Assembly: GCF_000337455.1 (NCBI RefSeq)
Contig: NZ_AOIU01000033.1
Span: 145,263-209,262, forward strand
DNA: 64,000 bases
Direction: 5' to 3'
Source: Halosimplex carlsbadense 2-9-1
Lineage (GTDB): Archaea; Halobacteriota; Halobacteria; Halobacteriales; Haloarculaceae
This document shows positions 50,285-59,856 of this stretch, piece by piece (within the stretch, counting starts at the first letter, position 1; the number at the start of each line of letters is the position of its first letter). The notes beneath the pieces were generated by a model. It was not told the origin of the DNA, searched no databases, and worked only from the letters and a program-made list of their open reading frames with translations. A program made the position numbers and the translations under genes.

Positions 50285-51226
50285 CTATCCGCCGTCGTCG
50301 CTGCCGTCGCCGTCTCCGCTGCTGTCGGCGCCGTCGATCCCACCGTCCCCGCCGTCGCGGATGCGCCGGTTGTACTCGCGGACGAGGTCGGCGTCCTCGA
50401 CCTGTTCGGGGGCGGCGAACTCCGCCTGTTGGCTGTCGACGCCGCCGGCACTCCCGCCGCCTGCGCCGCTCGAATCGCGGTCGGGGAAGGTGCGGTCTTC
50501 CTCGACGTCGCGGCCGCCGCCGGAGGACTCGATCTCGGCCGTCTGGTTGTCGTCACCGGTCGACACCTCCTCGCGGTCGCCGAGGACGCGGTCGCCGTCG
50601 AGCAGCCCGGTGTAGTTCGTCGGTTCGTCCGCCGACCCGTTCGTCTCGGGCTGGGGCCGGTCGAACAGCGCCAGGTCGACGACCGCCACCTGCACCGTCG
50701 CGAGGCTCAGCGCGGCGATCACGACCGCAACCGCGCCGAGCCGGCCGACGTTCAGCAGGCCGACCGCCGAGCTCTCGCGCAGGTCGGCCAGCACTTCGCC
50801 GTAGAGCCGCCGGGCCATCCGCGAGTCGGCGTCCGCCTCGGCGGCGTCCCGGGCGGTCCGCAGCTTCTCGGCGACCGACGGGTTGACGCCCTCGAACCGC
50901 TCGACGAGCGGCTCGCGCAGTCGCAGCCAGACCGCCACCGCCAGCGCGAGCGCGCCGACCGCGGCCGCCGCCGTCGCCGACCCCGGGACGGCGACCGCCC
51001 CGAGGTCGCGGCCGAGCGCCGAGCCGACGGGGTCGGTCACGCTCGCCGGAACGCGGAGTCGGTCCGGGACCCACGAGGGCGAAAGCGCCGCGAGGACGAG
51101 ATTGACGCCGAGGAAGACGGCCACCGCCTCGACGACCGCGGCAGTGACGGCCGCTTTCCAGGCCTCGCGGCGGATCTCGCCGATCGCCCACCTCATCCGC
51201 TCGCGAGAGTCGGCGTCGTCGGTCAT
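50285..51226 (-). CDS. Haloarchaeal membrane protein of the MoxR operon (DUF7502-like)
   Basis: A 313-residue protein with TM helices near 28-50, 82-105 and 160-185. Between them lies an arginine-rich cytoplasmic section (LREPLVERFEGVNPSVAEKLRTARDAAEADADSRMARRLYGEVLADLRE). The C-terminal 110 residues are acidic, disordered and Gly/Asp-rich. It is always-looking operon material: it overlaps the coiled-coil gene upstream by 4 nt and precedes moxR by 23 nt. The family name is from memory and the function unknown. Confidence 0.75.
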   Translation of the reverse strand: MTDDADSRERMRWAIGEIRREAWKAAVTAAVVEAVAVFLGVNLVLAALSPSWVPDRLRVPASVTDPVGSALGRDLGAVAVPGSATAAAAVGALALAVAVWLRLREPLVERFEGVNPSVAEKLRTARDAAEADADSRMARRLYGEVLADLRESSAVGLLNVGRLGAVAVVIAALSLATVQVAVVDLALFDRPQPETNGSADEPTNYTGLLDGDRVLGDREEVSTGDDNQTAEIESSGGGRDVEEDRTFPDRDSSGAGGGSAGGVDSQQAEFAAPEQVEDADLVREYNRRIRDGGDGGIDGADSSGDGDGSDDGG

Positions 51227-52035
51227 CCGTACTCCTGGCAGGTCGTCTTGTTCCGGTTCGCCGGGTCCGAGCAGAGCTCGTCGAGGTCGGACTCCAGGTT
51301 CCGGACCGTAGCGTTCCTGTCTTCGAGCCTGTCTTCGAGCGTCCGGACGGTCGCGTTTCGGTTTCTCAGGACAATCTCCAGCCGCTCGACGTCGTCTTCC
51401 AGATCGGTGATAGTGCGGTTCTTCCGGTCGAGGTCGTTACGGAGGCTGCTCACGTCAGATTCGAGGGCGGCGACGCGCTCGTCGCGCTCGTCGAGCGCCA
51501 CCTCCAGCTCGTCGATGCGGTCCTCGGCGTCGGACAGGTCCGCTTCCAGAGTGTCGATCCGGCCCCGCAGGTCGGAGACGGTCGACTCCAGTTCGTCGCG
51601 CTGGTCCTGAAGGTCCGAGACTTGCGTCTGTAGCTCGTCGCGGCGCTCTTCGAGCTCGGTCAGTTCACCCTCCAGCCGGGAGATGTTCTCGTTGGCGCTC
51701 GCGAGCTCCCTGCGCGTCTGCGCGAGCTGGGCCTCCGTGGTGTTGAGCTGGCGCTCGGTCCGGTTGAGCGTCCCGGCGACCTGGTCGACGTCTTCGGTCC
51801 GGGTGTTCAGCTGCGCCCGCGTCTCGTTGAGCCGCTGGCGCGTCGCCCGCAGCTCGGTCCGGGTCTCGTTGAGCCGGTCGGTCAGCTGGGCTCTCTCGGT
51901 GCGGAGGGCGTCGTTCTGGGACCGGAGTTCCTGGGCCGAGTCCTGGTAGAGGACGGTCGCGCCCGCCGCGCCGCCGGCGGTGAGCACGACGAGTGCGACC
52001 AGGCCCAGACTGATCGGTCGGCCGATTGCGCTCAC
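51223..52035 (-). CDS. Membrane-anchored coiled-coil protein
   Basis: A 270-residue protein. One N-terminal TM helix (about 9-30) is followed by about 225 residues of uninterrupted heptad repeats, for example LTDRLNETRTELRATRQRLNETRAQLN and ESTVSDLRGRIDTLEADLSDAEDRIDELE. It carries many Asn-x-Ser/Thr sequons (NET twice, NRT, NTT, NIS, NAT twice, NKT), which fit an extracellular glycosylated rod. The C-terminus has two Cys (ELCSDPANRNKTTCQEYG). It overlaps both neighbours by 4 nt, so it is a core operon member. Confidence 0.85.
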   Translation of the reverse strand: MSAIGRPISLGLVALVVLTAGGAAGATVLYQDSAQELRSQNDALRTERAQLTDRLNETRTELRATRQRLNETRAQLNTRTEDVDQVAGTLNRTERQLNTTEAQLAQTRRELASANENISRLEGELTELEERRDELQTQVSDLQDQRDELESTVSDLRGRIDTLEADLSDAEDRIDELEVALDERDERVAALESDVSSLRNDLDRKNRTITDLEDDVERLEIVLRNRNATVRTLEDRLEDRNATVRNLESDLDELCSDPANRNKTTCQEYG

Positions 52036-54467
52036 GGGAGACCACTCGTGAGTGAGGTGCGACCGCGATACACTTGAACGCGCCGGACGATCACTTCGGT
52101 TGAGAAGACGACCAGCGCACCGAGTAGCGCGACCCAGCCCCAGGCGTCGCGCACCGAACGGACGCGCGTCGACTGCTCGCGAGCCAGCTCCGCGATCCGG
52201 GCGCCCTCGTCCGGACCGAACTCCCGCCCGCCGGTCACGTCGACCAGCCGTTCGAGGTCCGGATCGACGCCCAGGCGGGCGTACTCCACGGGATAGTTGG
52301 CGGCGTAGGTCGCGTCGAGCACCTCGTGATAGCCGGCCTCGCGGGGTGTGAACTCCCCGCGGAAGGTCCGTTCGGCGACCTGCCGGAAGGTGACGTTGTC
52401 GACGGTCGGGCGCTCGTCACCGCGGTAGGTGAGCGACGCCCGACTCCCGACGCGGGCGTCGCTCACGTCGGTCACGCCCGTCTGGCTGCGCGCCGGGTCG
52501 CCGATGGCGTAGTTGACCGACTTCGTGACGACCAGCGAGTCCGGCCGGTCGAGCAGGCCGTCGAGGCCGCCGTCCTCGCCGTAGGCAGTCAGCGAGACGA
52601 CGCGACCGAGGCCGAACCGCCAGGAGGCGATCGCGGGCGTCCCGTCGCCGGTCGCGACCTGGTAGTCCGCGCCCGCTTTGACCGACACGTCGTTAGCCTG
52701 TGAGGGGTTTGCCGCCAGCGTCACCCCGGACGTGATGAACGTGTTCTGTCTGACGATCGTCAGGTTCTGGCCGCTGAACTGCCGGGAGGCACCGCCGAAC
52801 AGCAGGCGCAAGCGGCTGGTCTCGTTGGCGGCGAAGTACGAGCCGCCCGACTCCCGGGCGATCCGCCGGAGGGTGCCCTCGTCGACTCGGTCGCCGGCGC
52901 CGACGGTGATGACGCGGACGCCCTCCCGGCCGAGCTGACTGGCGACCGCCGCGGGCCGTTCCACGTCGTCGGCGCCGTCCGACAGCAGGATGATCGTCCC
53001 GGGGTTGTCCCCGAGCATGTCCGCCGCGCCCAGCAGGCCGACGGCGATGTCGGTGCCGCCGCGGGTCGTCTGGAGCCGGCGGACCCGCTCGCCGATCGCC
53101 TCCCGGGCGTCTTCGAGCGGCTGGCGGTCGGCGATCCGGTAGGCCTCGCCGCCGAACGCGACGACGCCGACCTGGTTGCGGTCGCCCAGCTGGTCCAGCA
53201 CGTCCAGCGCGATGCCCTTCTGCGTCGAAAGTCCTTCCTCGGCGCTGCCCGAGATGTCGACGAGCATGGCGATGTTCGTCCGGCCGCCGGTCGCGTTGCC
53301 CATCCGTACCGGGAGCATCGCAGCGATGGGCGACTCGCCGTAGTTGCCCTGCTGGTAGGCGTTGTCGCCGCCGACCGTCACGAGGCCGCCACCGTCGATG
53401 ACGTGCTCCTGCAGGGCGCTGACGTTGCCCAGCTGGCCGGCGGGCGTGTCCTGGACCACGACCGCCGCGTACTCGTCGAGGTCGCCGGGCACCGACGAGG
53501 CGTTGGTCACGTTGTACAGCGACCCGAGATAGCCGCGCAGGGGATACTCCCCCTGCGCGACGTACAACAGCCGCGGCTTCTCGACGACGCGCACGTCGTG
53601 GTAGAAGACGTCGTTGCGCTGGTAGACGTCTTCCCCGTCGACCCTGGCGGTCACGCGATGGTCGCCGACCGCCTCGAAGCTGTGGTTGACCGCGAGCGAC
53701 TCCCCGGCGGCCAGCTGTCCGGTCCGGACCGCCTCGCCGTCGATCTCGACGGTGACCGGGACCGAATCGTCGGCCTCGACGCCCGAGAGCGAGACGACGA
53801 ACTCGGTCGGGAGGCCGACGCTCGCGGTCGAGGGGCCGGCGACCGCGACCGCTCGTTCGGTCCGCTCGGGTGAGAGTTCGACGGCGCTGACGGTGGCGTT
53901 CAGCCTGCGGGCGTCCTCTGCGGCGGCCGCGAGGCTGCGACCGGCGGTCACCTGCCCGTCCGAGGCGACGACGACGGTGCCGTTCTCCCGCAGGTTCGCC
54001 GCGATGCCGTCCCCGAGTCGCGACTCGTCGCCGCTCCCGACGGTCGCTGTCGTCACCGGCACCCCCGCCGATTCGATCCCGCCGACGAGGTCGTCGGTCG
54101 CGTTCGGGAACGCCCCCATGCTCGCCGACTCGTCCGTCAACAGCGTCACCCTCGGCTCGCCGGGCGTTTCGCGAGTCTGGACGGTGTAGGGCCCCATCGC
54201 GCCGACGACCAGCAGCGTGACGACCAGCAGCCGGCTGGCGAACAGCAGTCGCCGACTCCGCGGCGAGGCCGACCGGGTGCCCGCCTCGCCGCGAAAGATC
54301 AGGTACGCCAGCAGGGCCAGCGCCACCGGGAGCGCCGCCAGCGGCCAGAGCTGCTCGACGCCGACGGTCAGGCCGTCGACGGAGTACGAGACTGCGAGCG
54401 GGAGCGGGGCCGTGGGAAAGGTCGTCGACGCGGCCGCCCACACGACCGACAGCGCGGCCGCCATCAC
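52032..54467 (-). CDS. VWA-domain membrane protein (glutamine-amidotransferase-like fold)
   Basis: An 811-residue protein with N-terminal TM helices (about 37-57 and 68-88) and one C-terminal TM near 779-796. The first exported region contains VTLLTDESASMGAFP. A central stretch resembles the class I amidotransferase-like fold (YAAVVVQDTPAGQLGNVSALQEHVIDGGGLVTVGGDNAYQ). The second half is a full VWA domain with MIDAS DISGS and GGTDIAVGLLGAADML. It should bind metal-dependent partners at the cell surface. It overlaps neighbours by 4 nt on both sides. Confidence 0.88.
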   Translation of the reverse strand: MMAAALSVVWAAASTTFPTAPLPLAVSYSVDGLTVGVEQLWPLAALPVALALLAYLIFRGEAGTRSASPRSRRLLFASRLLVVTLLVVGAMGPYTVQTRETPGEPRVTLLTDESASMGAFPNATDDLVGGIESAGVPVTTATVGSGDESRLGDGIAANLRENGTVVVASDGQVTAGRSLAAAAEDARRLNATVSAVELSPERTERAVAVAGPSTASVGLPTEFVVSLSGVEADDSVPVTVEIDGEAVRTGQLAAGESLAVNHSFEAVGDHRVTARVDGEDVYQRNDVFYHDVRVVEKPRLLYVAQGEYPLRGYLGSLYNVTNASSVPGDLDEYAAVVVQDTPAGQLGNVSALQEHVIDGGGLVTVGGDNAYQQGNYGESPIAAMLPVRMGNATGGRTNIAMLVDISGSAEEGLSTQKGIALDVLDQLGDRNQVGVVAFGGEAYRIADRQPLEDAREAIGERVRRLQTTRGGTDIAVGLLGAADMLGDNPGTIILLSDGADDVERPAAVASQLGREGVRVITVGAGDRVDEGTLRRIARESGGSYFAANETSRLRLLFGGASRQFSGQNLTIVRQNTFITSGVTLAANPSQANDVSVKAGADYQVATGDGTPAIASWRFGLGRVVSLTAYGEDGGLDGLLDRPDSLVVTKSVNYAIGDPARSQTGVTDVSDARVGSRASLTYRGDERPTVDNVTFRQVAERTFRGEFTPREAGYHEVLDATYAANYPVEYARLGVDPDLERLVDVTGGREFGPDEGARIAELAREQSTRVRSVRDAWGWVALLGALVVFSTEVIVRRVQVYRGRTSLTSGLP

Positions 54468-56257
54468 AGCTCACCCCGCCGACGCAGGTAGCCGACTTCG
54501 AGGAGGACGACGAGCAGCGCCCCGAGGGCGACGAACTCGGTGACCCGCTGGGGAACGGTCCGCGTCTCCGTGCGCGTGACGTTGCCAACCGGCCCCGACC
54601 GCTCGCCCAGGTCCGCGGCGTCGACCGCCGACTCCCGCTCGGAGAGCAGCGCCGCGCTCTCGGCGGTCCCCCCGGCAGTATAGACGCCGACCTCCCGAAC
54701 GGTGGCCGTCGGTCCCGCGAGCCGTCCGGACGGTCCCTCGATCCGGTCGGCGCCGAACCGGACGGTGTCGCCCGTCTCGTGGTTCAGCGCCGACAGGGGC
54801 TCCCGGCCGGCCAGGTGGAAGACGGCGCGCTTCCAGAAGACGGGGTACTGGTAGTTGTACTTGAAGCTCGACCGCTCCTCGATGTAGCCGTAGTACAGCA
54901 GTCGCCCCGACTCGCGGCGGTCGGTCGCGAGCAGCGGCGTCCCGTCGCGCAGTTCGACGAGCGTCTCGCCCGACCGCAGCGAGCCGGTCAGGTACTCGTC
55001 GGGTGCCTGGAAGTCGATGCCCTCGGTGAGGGCCGTCTCGGCGGTCCGGCGGACCGTCGGCGCGGAGCCGGTCGGTCCCGGCTCGACCAGCAGGAGGTCG
55101 CGCAGCCGGTCGGGCATCTCCGGCTGAGCCTGGACGGCGACCCCGCCGCCGCTCGCGACCGTATCGCGGCCCGCCTGGACGTTCCCGGGCAGCAGCGAGT
55201 CGCCGTCGACGTTGCTGTAGAGTATCACGTCGTAGTCGTCTTCGACGGTCGTGGGCGGGTTGTCGACGGTCAGATCGACCTGGTCGACCAGCGAGAGCGC
55301 GGTCGTCAGGTAGCGGTTGCGGTCGTTGGTCAACACGAGGGTGTCGACCGTCGGGTCCTCGGGGGCGACGACGGGCACGGCGTCGTCGGTCGCGAAGTCG
55401 TCGCCGGGCGAGAGCCGCGCCTCGCTCGCGCCCGCGGGGACCGGGAACGTCACCGTCGTCACGTCGCCGGCGGCCAGCGCTATCTCCCGCTCGCGGTCGC
55501 CCAGCGAGACGGTCCGCGTGGCCGACTCCGCGCCGAAGTTCCGCACCGAGAACGTCACCTCGGAGCCGCCGAACCGGCGGTCGACGAAGCCGACGTTGGC
55601 CGCGCCGCCCCCGGCGAACTGCCGGAGGCTGACGCTCACGTCCCGGGCGCGAAGGCTCCGGACGGCGTCGGCCCACTCCGAGCCCTGGAAATCGCTCAGG
55701 ACGACCACGCGCACGTCTTCCTCGACGAGCGCACGCGCCTGCGCGACGGCACCCCGCAGGTCGCCGGGGGCGTCGGTCGCTTCGAGACCGGCGAGCGCGT
55801 CACGGGCGGCGCTGGGCGGGCCGCGGCGGAGGGCCACCTGTCCGCCGCCGTCGGTCGTGACGACCGACGTCCGGGTCGTCACTTCCTCGTCGGCCGCTGC
55901 GAGCGCGCGGTCGAGTCGCGTCTCGCCGCCGTCGGTCGTCGCCATGCTCGCGCTCGTGTCGACGACCAGCACCGTCTCCTCGACGACCGCCCGCTCCTGG
56001 ACGGGGACGTACGGCGCGGCGAGCGATCCCGCGAGCAGGAGGACGGCGAGGATCTGTATCAGCAATAGCAGACTCCGCGACAGCCGTTCGAGGAGCGGTG
56101 TGACCGCTCGCTGGCGCTGTTCGTCGGCGAGGAAACGGAACGTGGGCAGTTCGACGCGCTCTGGATCCGGACGGATCAGATACAGGAGGACGATGGGGAC
56201 GACGACCAGAGCGGCGGCGAGCCCGAGCGGTGCGAGGAACACGTCGGAGAGGGCCAT
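54464..56257 (-). CDS. BatA-like VWA membrane protein
   Basis: A 597-residue protein. ATG 56257 gives ALSDVFLAPLGLAAALVVVPIVLLYLIRP, the BatA N-terminal TM. ELPTFRFLADEQRQRAVTPLLERLSRSLLLLIQ then leads into a second TM. A VWA domain follows with MIDAS VVDTSASMATTDGGET, then a long beta-rich region and a C-terminal TM (FVALGALLVVLLEVGYL). Such proteins occur in Bat/aerotolerance-type MoxR operons. It is the first gene of the operon. Its upstream gap to 56421 contains the promoters for it and for the divergent HalOD1 gene. Confidence 0.9.
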   Translation of the reverse strand: MALSDVFLAPLGLAAALVVVPIVLLYLIRPDPERVELPTFRFLADEQRQRAVTPLLERLSRSLLLLIQILAVLLLAGSLAAPYVPVQERAVVEETVLVVDTSASMATTDGGETRLDRALAAADEEVTTRTSVVTTDGGGQVALRRGPPSAARDALAGLEATDAPGDLRGAVAQARALVEEDVRVVVLSDFQGSEWADAVRSLRARDVSVSLRQFAGGGAANVGFVDRRFGGSEVTFSVRNFGAESATRTVSLGDREREIALAAGDVTTVTFPVPAGASEARLSPGDDFATDDAVPVVAPEDPTVDTLVLTNDRNRYLTTALSLVDQVDLTVDNPPTTVEDDYDVILYSNVDGDSLLPGNVQAGRDTVASGGGVAVQAQPEMPDRLRDLLLVEPGPTGSAPTVRRTAETALTEGIDFQAPDEYLTGSLRSGETLVELRDGTPLLATDRRESGRLLYYGYIEERSSFKYNYQYPVFWKRAVFHLAGREPLSALNHETGDTVRFGADRIEGPSGRLAGPTATVREVGVYTAGGTAESAALLSERESAVDAADLGERSGPVGNVTRTETRTVPQRVTEFVALGALLVVLLEVGYLRRRGEL

Positions 56258-56421
56258 TCGTGTTGCCGGGACGACTGGAACGTACATTGGTCTTGTGGCG
56301 CTCGACCCGCGGACGCGGCGGCGATCCGGCGCCGTCTAGACTGATAGCCACCGGTCGGCGGCGACGCTTCACACTGAGGTACAACGGCTATGGGGAGATG
56401 TCCCCTTGGACGTAGTAGATA

Positions 56422-56715
56422 ATGCAGACACCAATCGAAACCGAGCTTACCTACCGGATCGACGACGACCAGTCCGCCAGCGAAGCCGTCCTCGACGCGG
56501 TCGCGGAGCGGGTGGGTGTGGACGTACTCGACCTCTCGACACCCCTCTACGACGCCGTCGACCCCGAAGCGCTCGACGCGTTCTACCGGACCAGCGGCGA
56601 CGAGCGAGCGGCGACACGGGTCTCTTTCGAGTACTGCGGATACGAGGTGACGGTGTCCGGCGACGGAACAGTCGCCCTCGACGCGGTGGCCGGCGGGGAC
56701 GCACGCCTCGGGTAA
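56422..56715 (+). CDS. HalOD1 output-domain protein
   Basis: A 97-residue single HalOD1 domain: ELTYRIDDDQSASEAVLDAVAERVGVDVLDLSTPLYDAVDPEALDAFY, then RVSFEYCGYEVTVSGDGTVALDAV. This is a small output module of haloarchaeal signalling proteins, here stand-alone. Start ATG 56422. The zinc protein gene follows after 3 nt, so the two are probably cotranscribed. Confidence 0.88.
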   Translation: MQTPIETELTYRIDDDQSASEAVLDAVAERVGVDVLDLSTPLYDAVDPEALDAFYRTSGDERAATRVSFEYCGYEVTVSGDGTVALDAVAGGDARLG

Positions 56716-56718
56716 GTC

Positions 56719-56883
56719 GTGGGTTCGCAAGCCGACGAAAACGGGTTCGAGAGCTGCGCGCACTGCGGCGCACGGCTGTCGCGCTCGGAGTGGTACCCCG
56801 CGCGGAGCCACGTCGAAGACGGGTCGTTCGCGGTCGCCTCGTTCTGCGACGAAGCGTGTCTCCGGGGCTGGCGCGAGGGCTGA
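56719..56883 (+). CDS. 54-aa zinc-binding protein (DUF7576-like)
   Basis: GTG 56719 opens a small protein: GSQADENGFESCAHCGARLSRSEWYPA, then SFCDEACLRGWREG. The CxxC and C-x3-C pairs resemble the TRASH/MYM-like zinc fold seen in many tiny haloarchaeal proteins (DUF7576 from memory). It starts 3 nt after the HalOD1 gene and may be an RNA- or protein-binding partner. Too short for simple ORF cut-offs. Confidence 0.75.
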   Translation: MGSQADENGFESCAHCGARLSRSEWYPARSHVEDGSFAVASFCDEACLRGWREG

Positions 56884-56907
56884 CCCGGCTCCCGAGCGAG
56901 ACCCGAT

Positions 56908-59856
56908 TCAGCGATCCGGCCCGCCGGACTCGAAGAGCTGCCGGCAGAGCTTGCGGTGGGCGGCGCGGACGTGCGTGTTGAACGTGGGCTGGGAGATGCC
57001 GAGCGACTCGGCGACTTCGCTCCCCGTCCGTCCTCGCGGCGTGGCAAAGTACCCGCCGAAGTACGCCGTCTGCAGCACTTCCAACTGCCGGTCGGTGAGC
57101 TCCTCCGTCAGCGTCGCGCGCAGCTCCGTGGGCGACCGGCGCGGTCGCTCGCGGCTCCGCTGGGCGACCAGCTCCGTGTCCGCGTAGGCGTCCCCGAAGG
57201 CCGCGACGAACTCGCGAACGTCGGCCTCGACGCCGAGTTCGACGACGAGCGTCGCGGTGCCCTCCGAGGCGGTGAGCGAGCGCGGCCGCCCGCCGTGGCG
57301 CCGCGCCGTCTCGCAGAGGCTCCGCTCGCCGAGCGTCGCCTCGAAGAGACACACCGGTTCGTCGCCGTCCTCGTACTCGGAGACGAGCGTCGGCTCGCTC
57401 GTCTCCAGGTCGACCGCGGCCGCGCGGAGCTCCTCGGCCGGGACGCCCCGCGTCGACGCGTAGGCCCTCGGTCGCCCGTCCGGAGTCGGGACGATCCCCT
57501 CCAGCGTGAGGTCACAGCCCGTCTCGCACGCGAGTTCGACGACGCCCAGGTCGTCGTCGCCGACGGCGAACTCCAGCTCGGTCACCTCGTCGCTGACCAG
57601 CGAGCGCTTGCTCTCGACGGCGTTGATGGCGTAGGCGATGGTGTCGGCCAGCTCGGCCAGCACCGACCGCTCCAGCTCGTCGAACACGCCGGGCTGGTTG
57701 GCGTAGACGTTGAGCACGCCGTAGAGTGCGTCGTCGTAGACGAGCGGCAGGGCGATCGAGGCGTGGTAGCCCCGGGTCAGCGCCGCCTGGCGCCACGGCT
57801 CGAAGTCGGGGTCCTCGACGATGTTGTCGACGACCCGGGTCTCGCGGGTCCGCACGGCCCGTCCCGCGGGGCCGCGACCGGTCGTCCGCTCGTCGGCCGT
57901 CACCGTCGTCGCGTCGAGGTAGCCCTTCTCCGCGCCGGCCCACTCGCGGGGCGTGACCTCGTCGGTGACCGGGTCGTGGTCGCCGACCCACGCCAGCTCG
58001 TAGGGCCCCACGTCGGCCAGCTGCTCGCAGACCACCGTCTCGATCTCGCCGCGGGTCGACGCGCCCACGAGCGACTGCCCGATCGAGCGGATGGTGTCGT
58101 TGATGCGGTTGAGCCGTTCGAGCGAGTCGTTCTGCTCCTCCAGCGTCCGCTCGCGCTCGGCGAGGAGCCGCTCGCGGCCGGCCCGGCCGCAGGCCGTCTC
58201 GACGGTCGCGGCCGTCGTCTCGACGAACTCCAGCGCCGCCTCGGTGAACCCGCCGTTCGCCTCGGTCGCGGTGACGAACACGCCGTGCGAGCCCAGCGGC
58301 ACCGCCGCGATCTCGGTCACGTCGTCGCCCGCGCCCGACACGTCTCCGTCGACGACGCGCGTCTCGCCCGCCGTGAACGCCTCCCAGAGCGAGCCCGACG
58401 GGGTCTCGCTCAGCGCGGCCGTCGGGAGTTCGTCGGTCGCCCGCTCGGTCCGCGCGGCCGTCTCAAGGCCGCCCGCCGCCCGGTCGTACTGGACGACCGC
58501 CGTCAGCGGCAGCGCGAGCGTCCCCCCGGCGTGGGCGACGGTCGCCTCGGCGATCGCGGACTCGCCCTCGGCGTCCATCAGGTCGCGACTCATCTCGTTG
58601 AGCGCGGCCAGTTGCGCCTGGCACTGTTCGCGCTCTAGCTCGTAGCCGATCCACTGGGCGGTCAGCTCCAGGAACGTCCGCTCGGCTTCGGAGAACGACC
58701 GGTCGCGCGCCTCGCGGGCGGCGAAACAGAGCGTCCCGTATCGCTCGTCGCCGACGGTCACCGTCGTCCCGACGTAGCTGTCGAGGTCGTAGATCTCGTA
58801 GGCTCGATCGTCCGTCCAGCCAGCAGTCGGGGCGTCGTCGACCGCGACGAGGCCGTCGCTCTCCAGGACTCGTCGGCAGTAGGTTTCCATCGGATTCGCG
58901 GTCAATCCGGGCTGGATCAGCTCGTGGTCGCCGACCGCGTCGACCAGTTCGAACCGCCCGTTCGCGGTGTGCGAGAGGAAGCCGATATCGAGGCGGAGGT
59001 ACTCGCAACCGAGCTCCAGAAACCGGCCGAGCTTCTCGTCGAAAGACAGATCCGATCGCGAGGCGAGGGCGTGGTGGCTGCGGAGCGCCTCCGTCTGCCC
59101 GTGCAGCGACGCCTTCGCTTGCGCACGCTCGCGAAGCGTCCCCAGCATCCGGTCGAGTTCGCGCTCGGGCCGGTCCGGGCCGCAGAACTCCGCGGGCGGC
59201 GTGTAGTAGACGTTGTGACAGACCGTCGTGTCGTAGATGAGGTGCGGGTGGACGCGGACGATCTCGATCAGTTCCTCGGCGGGGAACCGCTCGCGGTCGT
59301 ACTGACAGAGCGCGATCGCGTCGGCGCCGTCGAACAGCTCGTTGATCCGGCTCTCGTACTCCATGAACGCCTCGATCGGGACGCCGTTCTCGACGATCCA
59401 GCCCGTCTCGGCGACCACCCGGAGCGCTTCGAACTCCGCCGTGGCGGCCTCGATCTCGGTCCCGTAGACCTCCATCATCGACTCCGGATCGAACGAACCG
59501 TCCCGGAGATACGTGTCCTGGACGCTCGCGAAGACGAGCGAGCCCGATTCGACCGCGCCGTCGACGTCGACACCGCGGTCGCGGAGCAGGTCGACGACCG
59601 TCTCCAGCGACCGCTCGTCGCCGACGTAGAGGCACTTCTCGCCGGCGTCGAGGCCCTGCCGAAGGAACGGGACCGTGGCCGCGAGTCGCTCCGCGCGGTC
59701 GTCGTAGACGAGCGCGAAGTGGTCGTTGGCGTGGTCGTGCCCGTCCAGCGGCTCGATCGGTCCGCGGAACTCCGCGCTCTCCCGGAGCGCGTCGACCCCG
59801 TTGTCAAGCCCGAGCACCCGACCCCGGTCCTCGTCGAGGTGGCGCTTCGTACTCAT
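56908..59856 (-). CDS. Sensor-regulator: MEDS, GAF domains and bacterio-opsin-activator HTH
   Basis: A 982-residue soluble regulator. The N-terminal MEDS domain (about 38-205) starts HDHANDHFALVYDDRAERLAATVPFLRQGL, with GEKCLYVGDERS. Two GAF domains follow (about 255-400 and 600-765), the second with GRGPAGRAVRTRETRVVDNI. Then come the bacterio-opsin activator domain and a C-terminal HTH_10 (LTDRQLEVLQTAYFGGYFATPRGRTGSEVAESLGISQPTFNTHVRAAHRKL). It likely senses small molecules, redox or light-related signals and binds DNA. Target genes unknown. Confidence 0.92.
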   Translation of the reverse strand: MSTKRHLDEDRGRVLGLDNGVDALRESAEFRGPIEPLDGHDHANDHFALVYDDRAERLAATVPFLRQGLDAGEKCLYVGDERSLETVVDLLRDRGVDVDGAVESGSLVFASVQDTYLRDGSFDPESMMEVYGTEIEAATAEFEALRVVAETGWIVENGVPIEAFMEYESRINELFDGADAIALCQYDRERFPAEELIEIVRVHPHLIYDTTVCHNVYYTPPAEFCGPDRPERELDRMLGTLRERAQAKASLHGQTEALRSHHALASRSDLSFDEKLGRFLELGCEYLRLDIGFLSHTANGRFELVDAVGDHELIQPGLTANPMETYCRRVLESDGLVAVDDAPTAGWTDDRAYEIYDLDSYVGTTVTVGDERYGTLCFAAREARDRSFSEAERTFLELTAQWIGYELEREQCQAQLAALNEMSRDLMDAEGESAIAEATVAHAGGTLALPLTAVVQYDRAAGGLETAARTERATDELPTAALSETPSGSLWEAFTAGETRVVDGDVSGAGDDVTEIAAVPLGSHGVFVTATEANGGFTEAALEFVETTAATVETACGRAGRERLLAERERTLEEQNDSLERLNRINDTIRSIGQSLVGASTRGEIETVVCEQLADVGPYELAWVGDHDPVTDEVTPREWAGAEKGYLDATTVTADERTTGRGPAGRAVRTRETRVVDNIVEDPDFEPWRQAALTRGYHASIALPLVYDDALYGVLNVYANQPGVFDELERSVLAELADTIAYAINAVESKRSLVSDEVTELEFAVGDDDLGVVELACETGCDLTLEGIVPTPDGRPRAYASTRGVPAEELRAAAVDLETSEPTLVSEYEDGDEPVCLFEATLGERSLCETARRHGGRPRSLTASEGTATLVVELGVEADVREFVAAFGDAYADTELVAQRSRERPRRSPTELRATLTEELTDRQLEVLQTAYFGGYFATPRGRTGSEVAESLGISQPTFNTHVRAAHRKLCRQLFESGGPDR

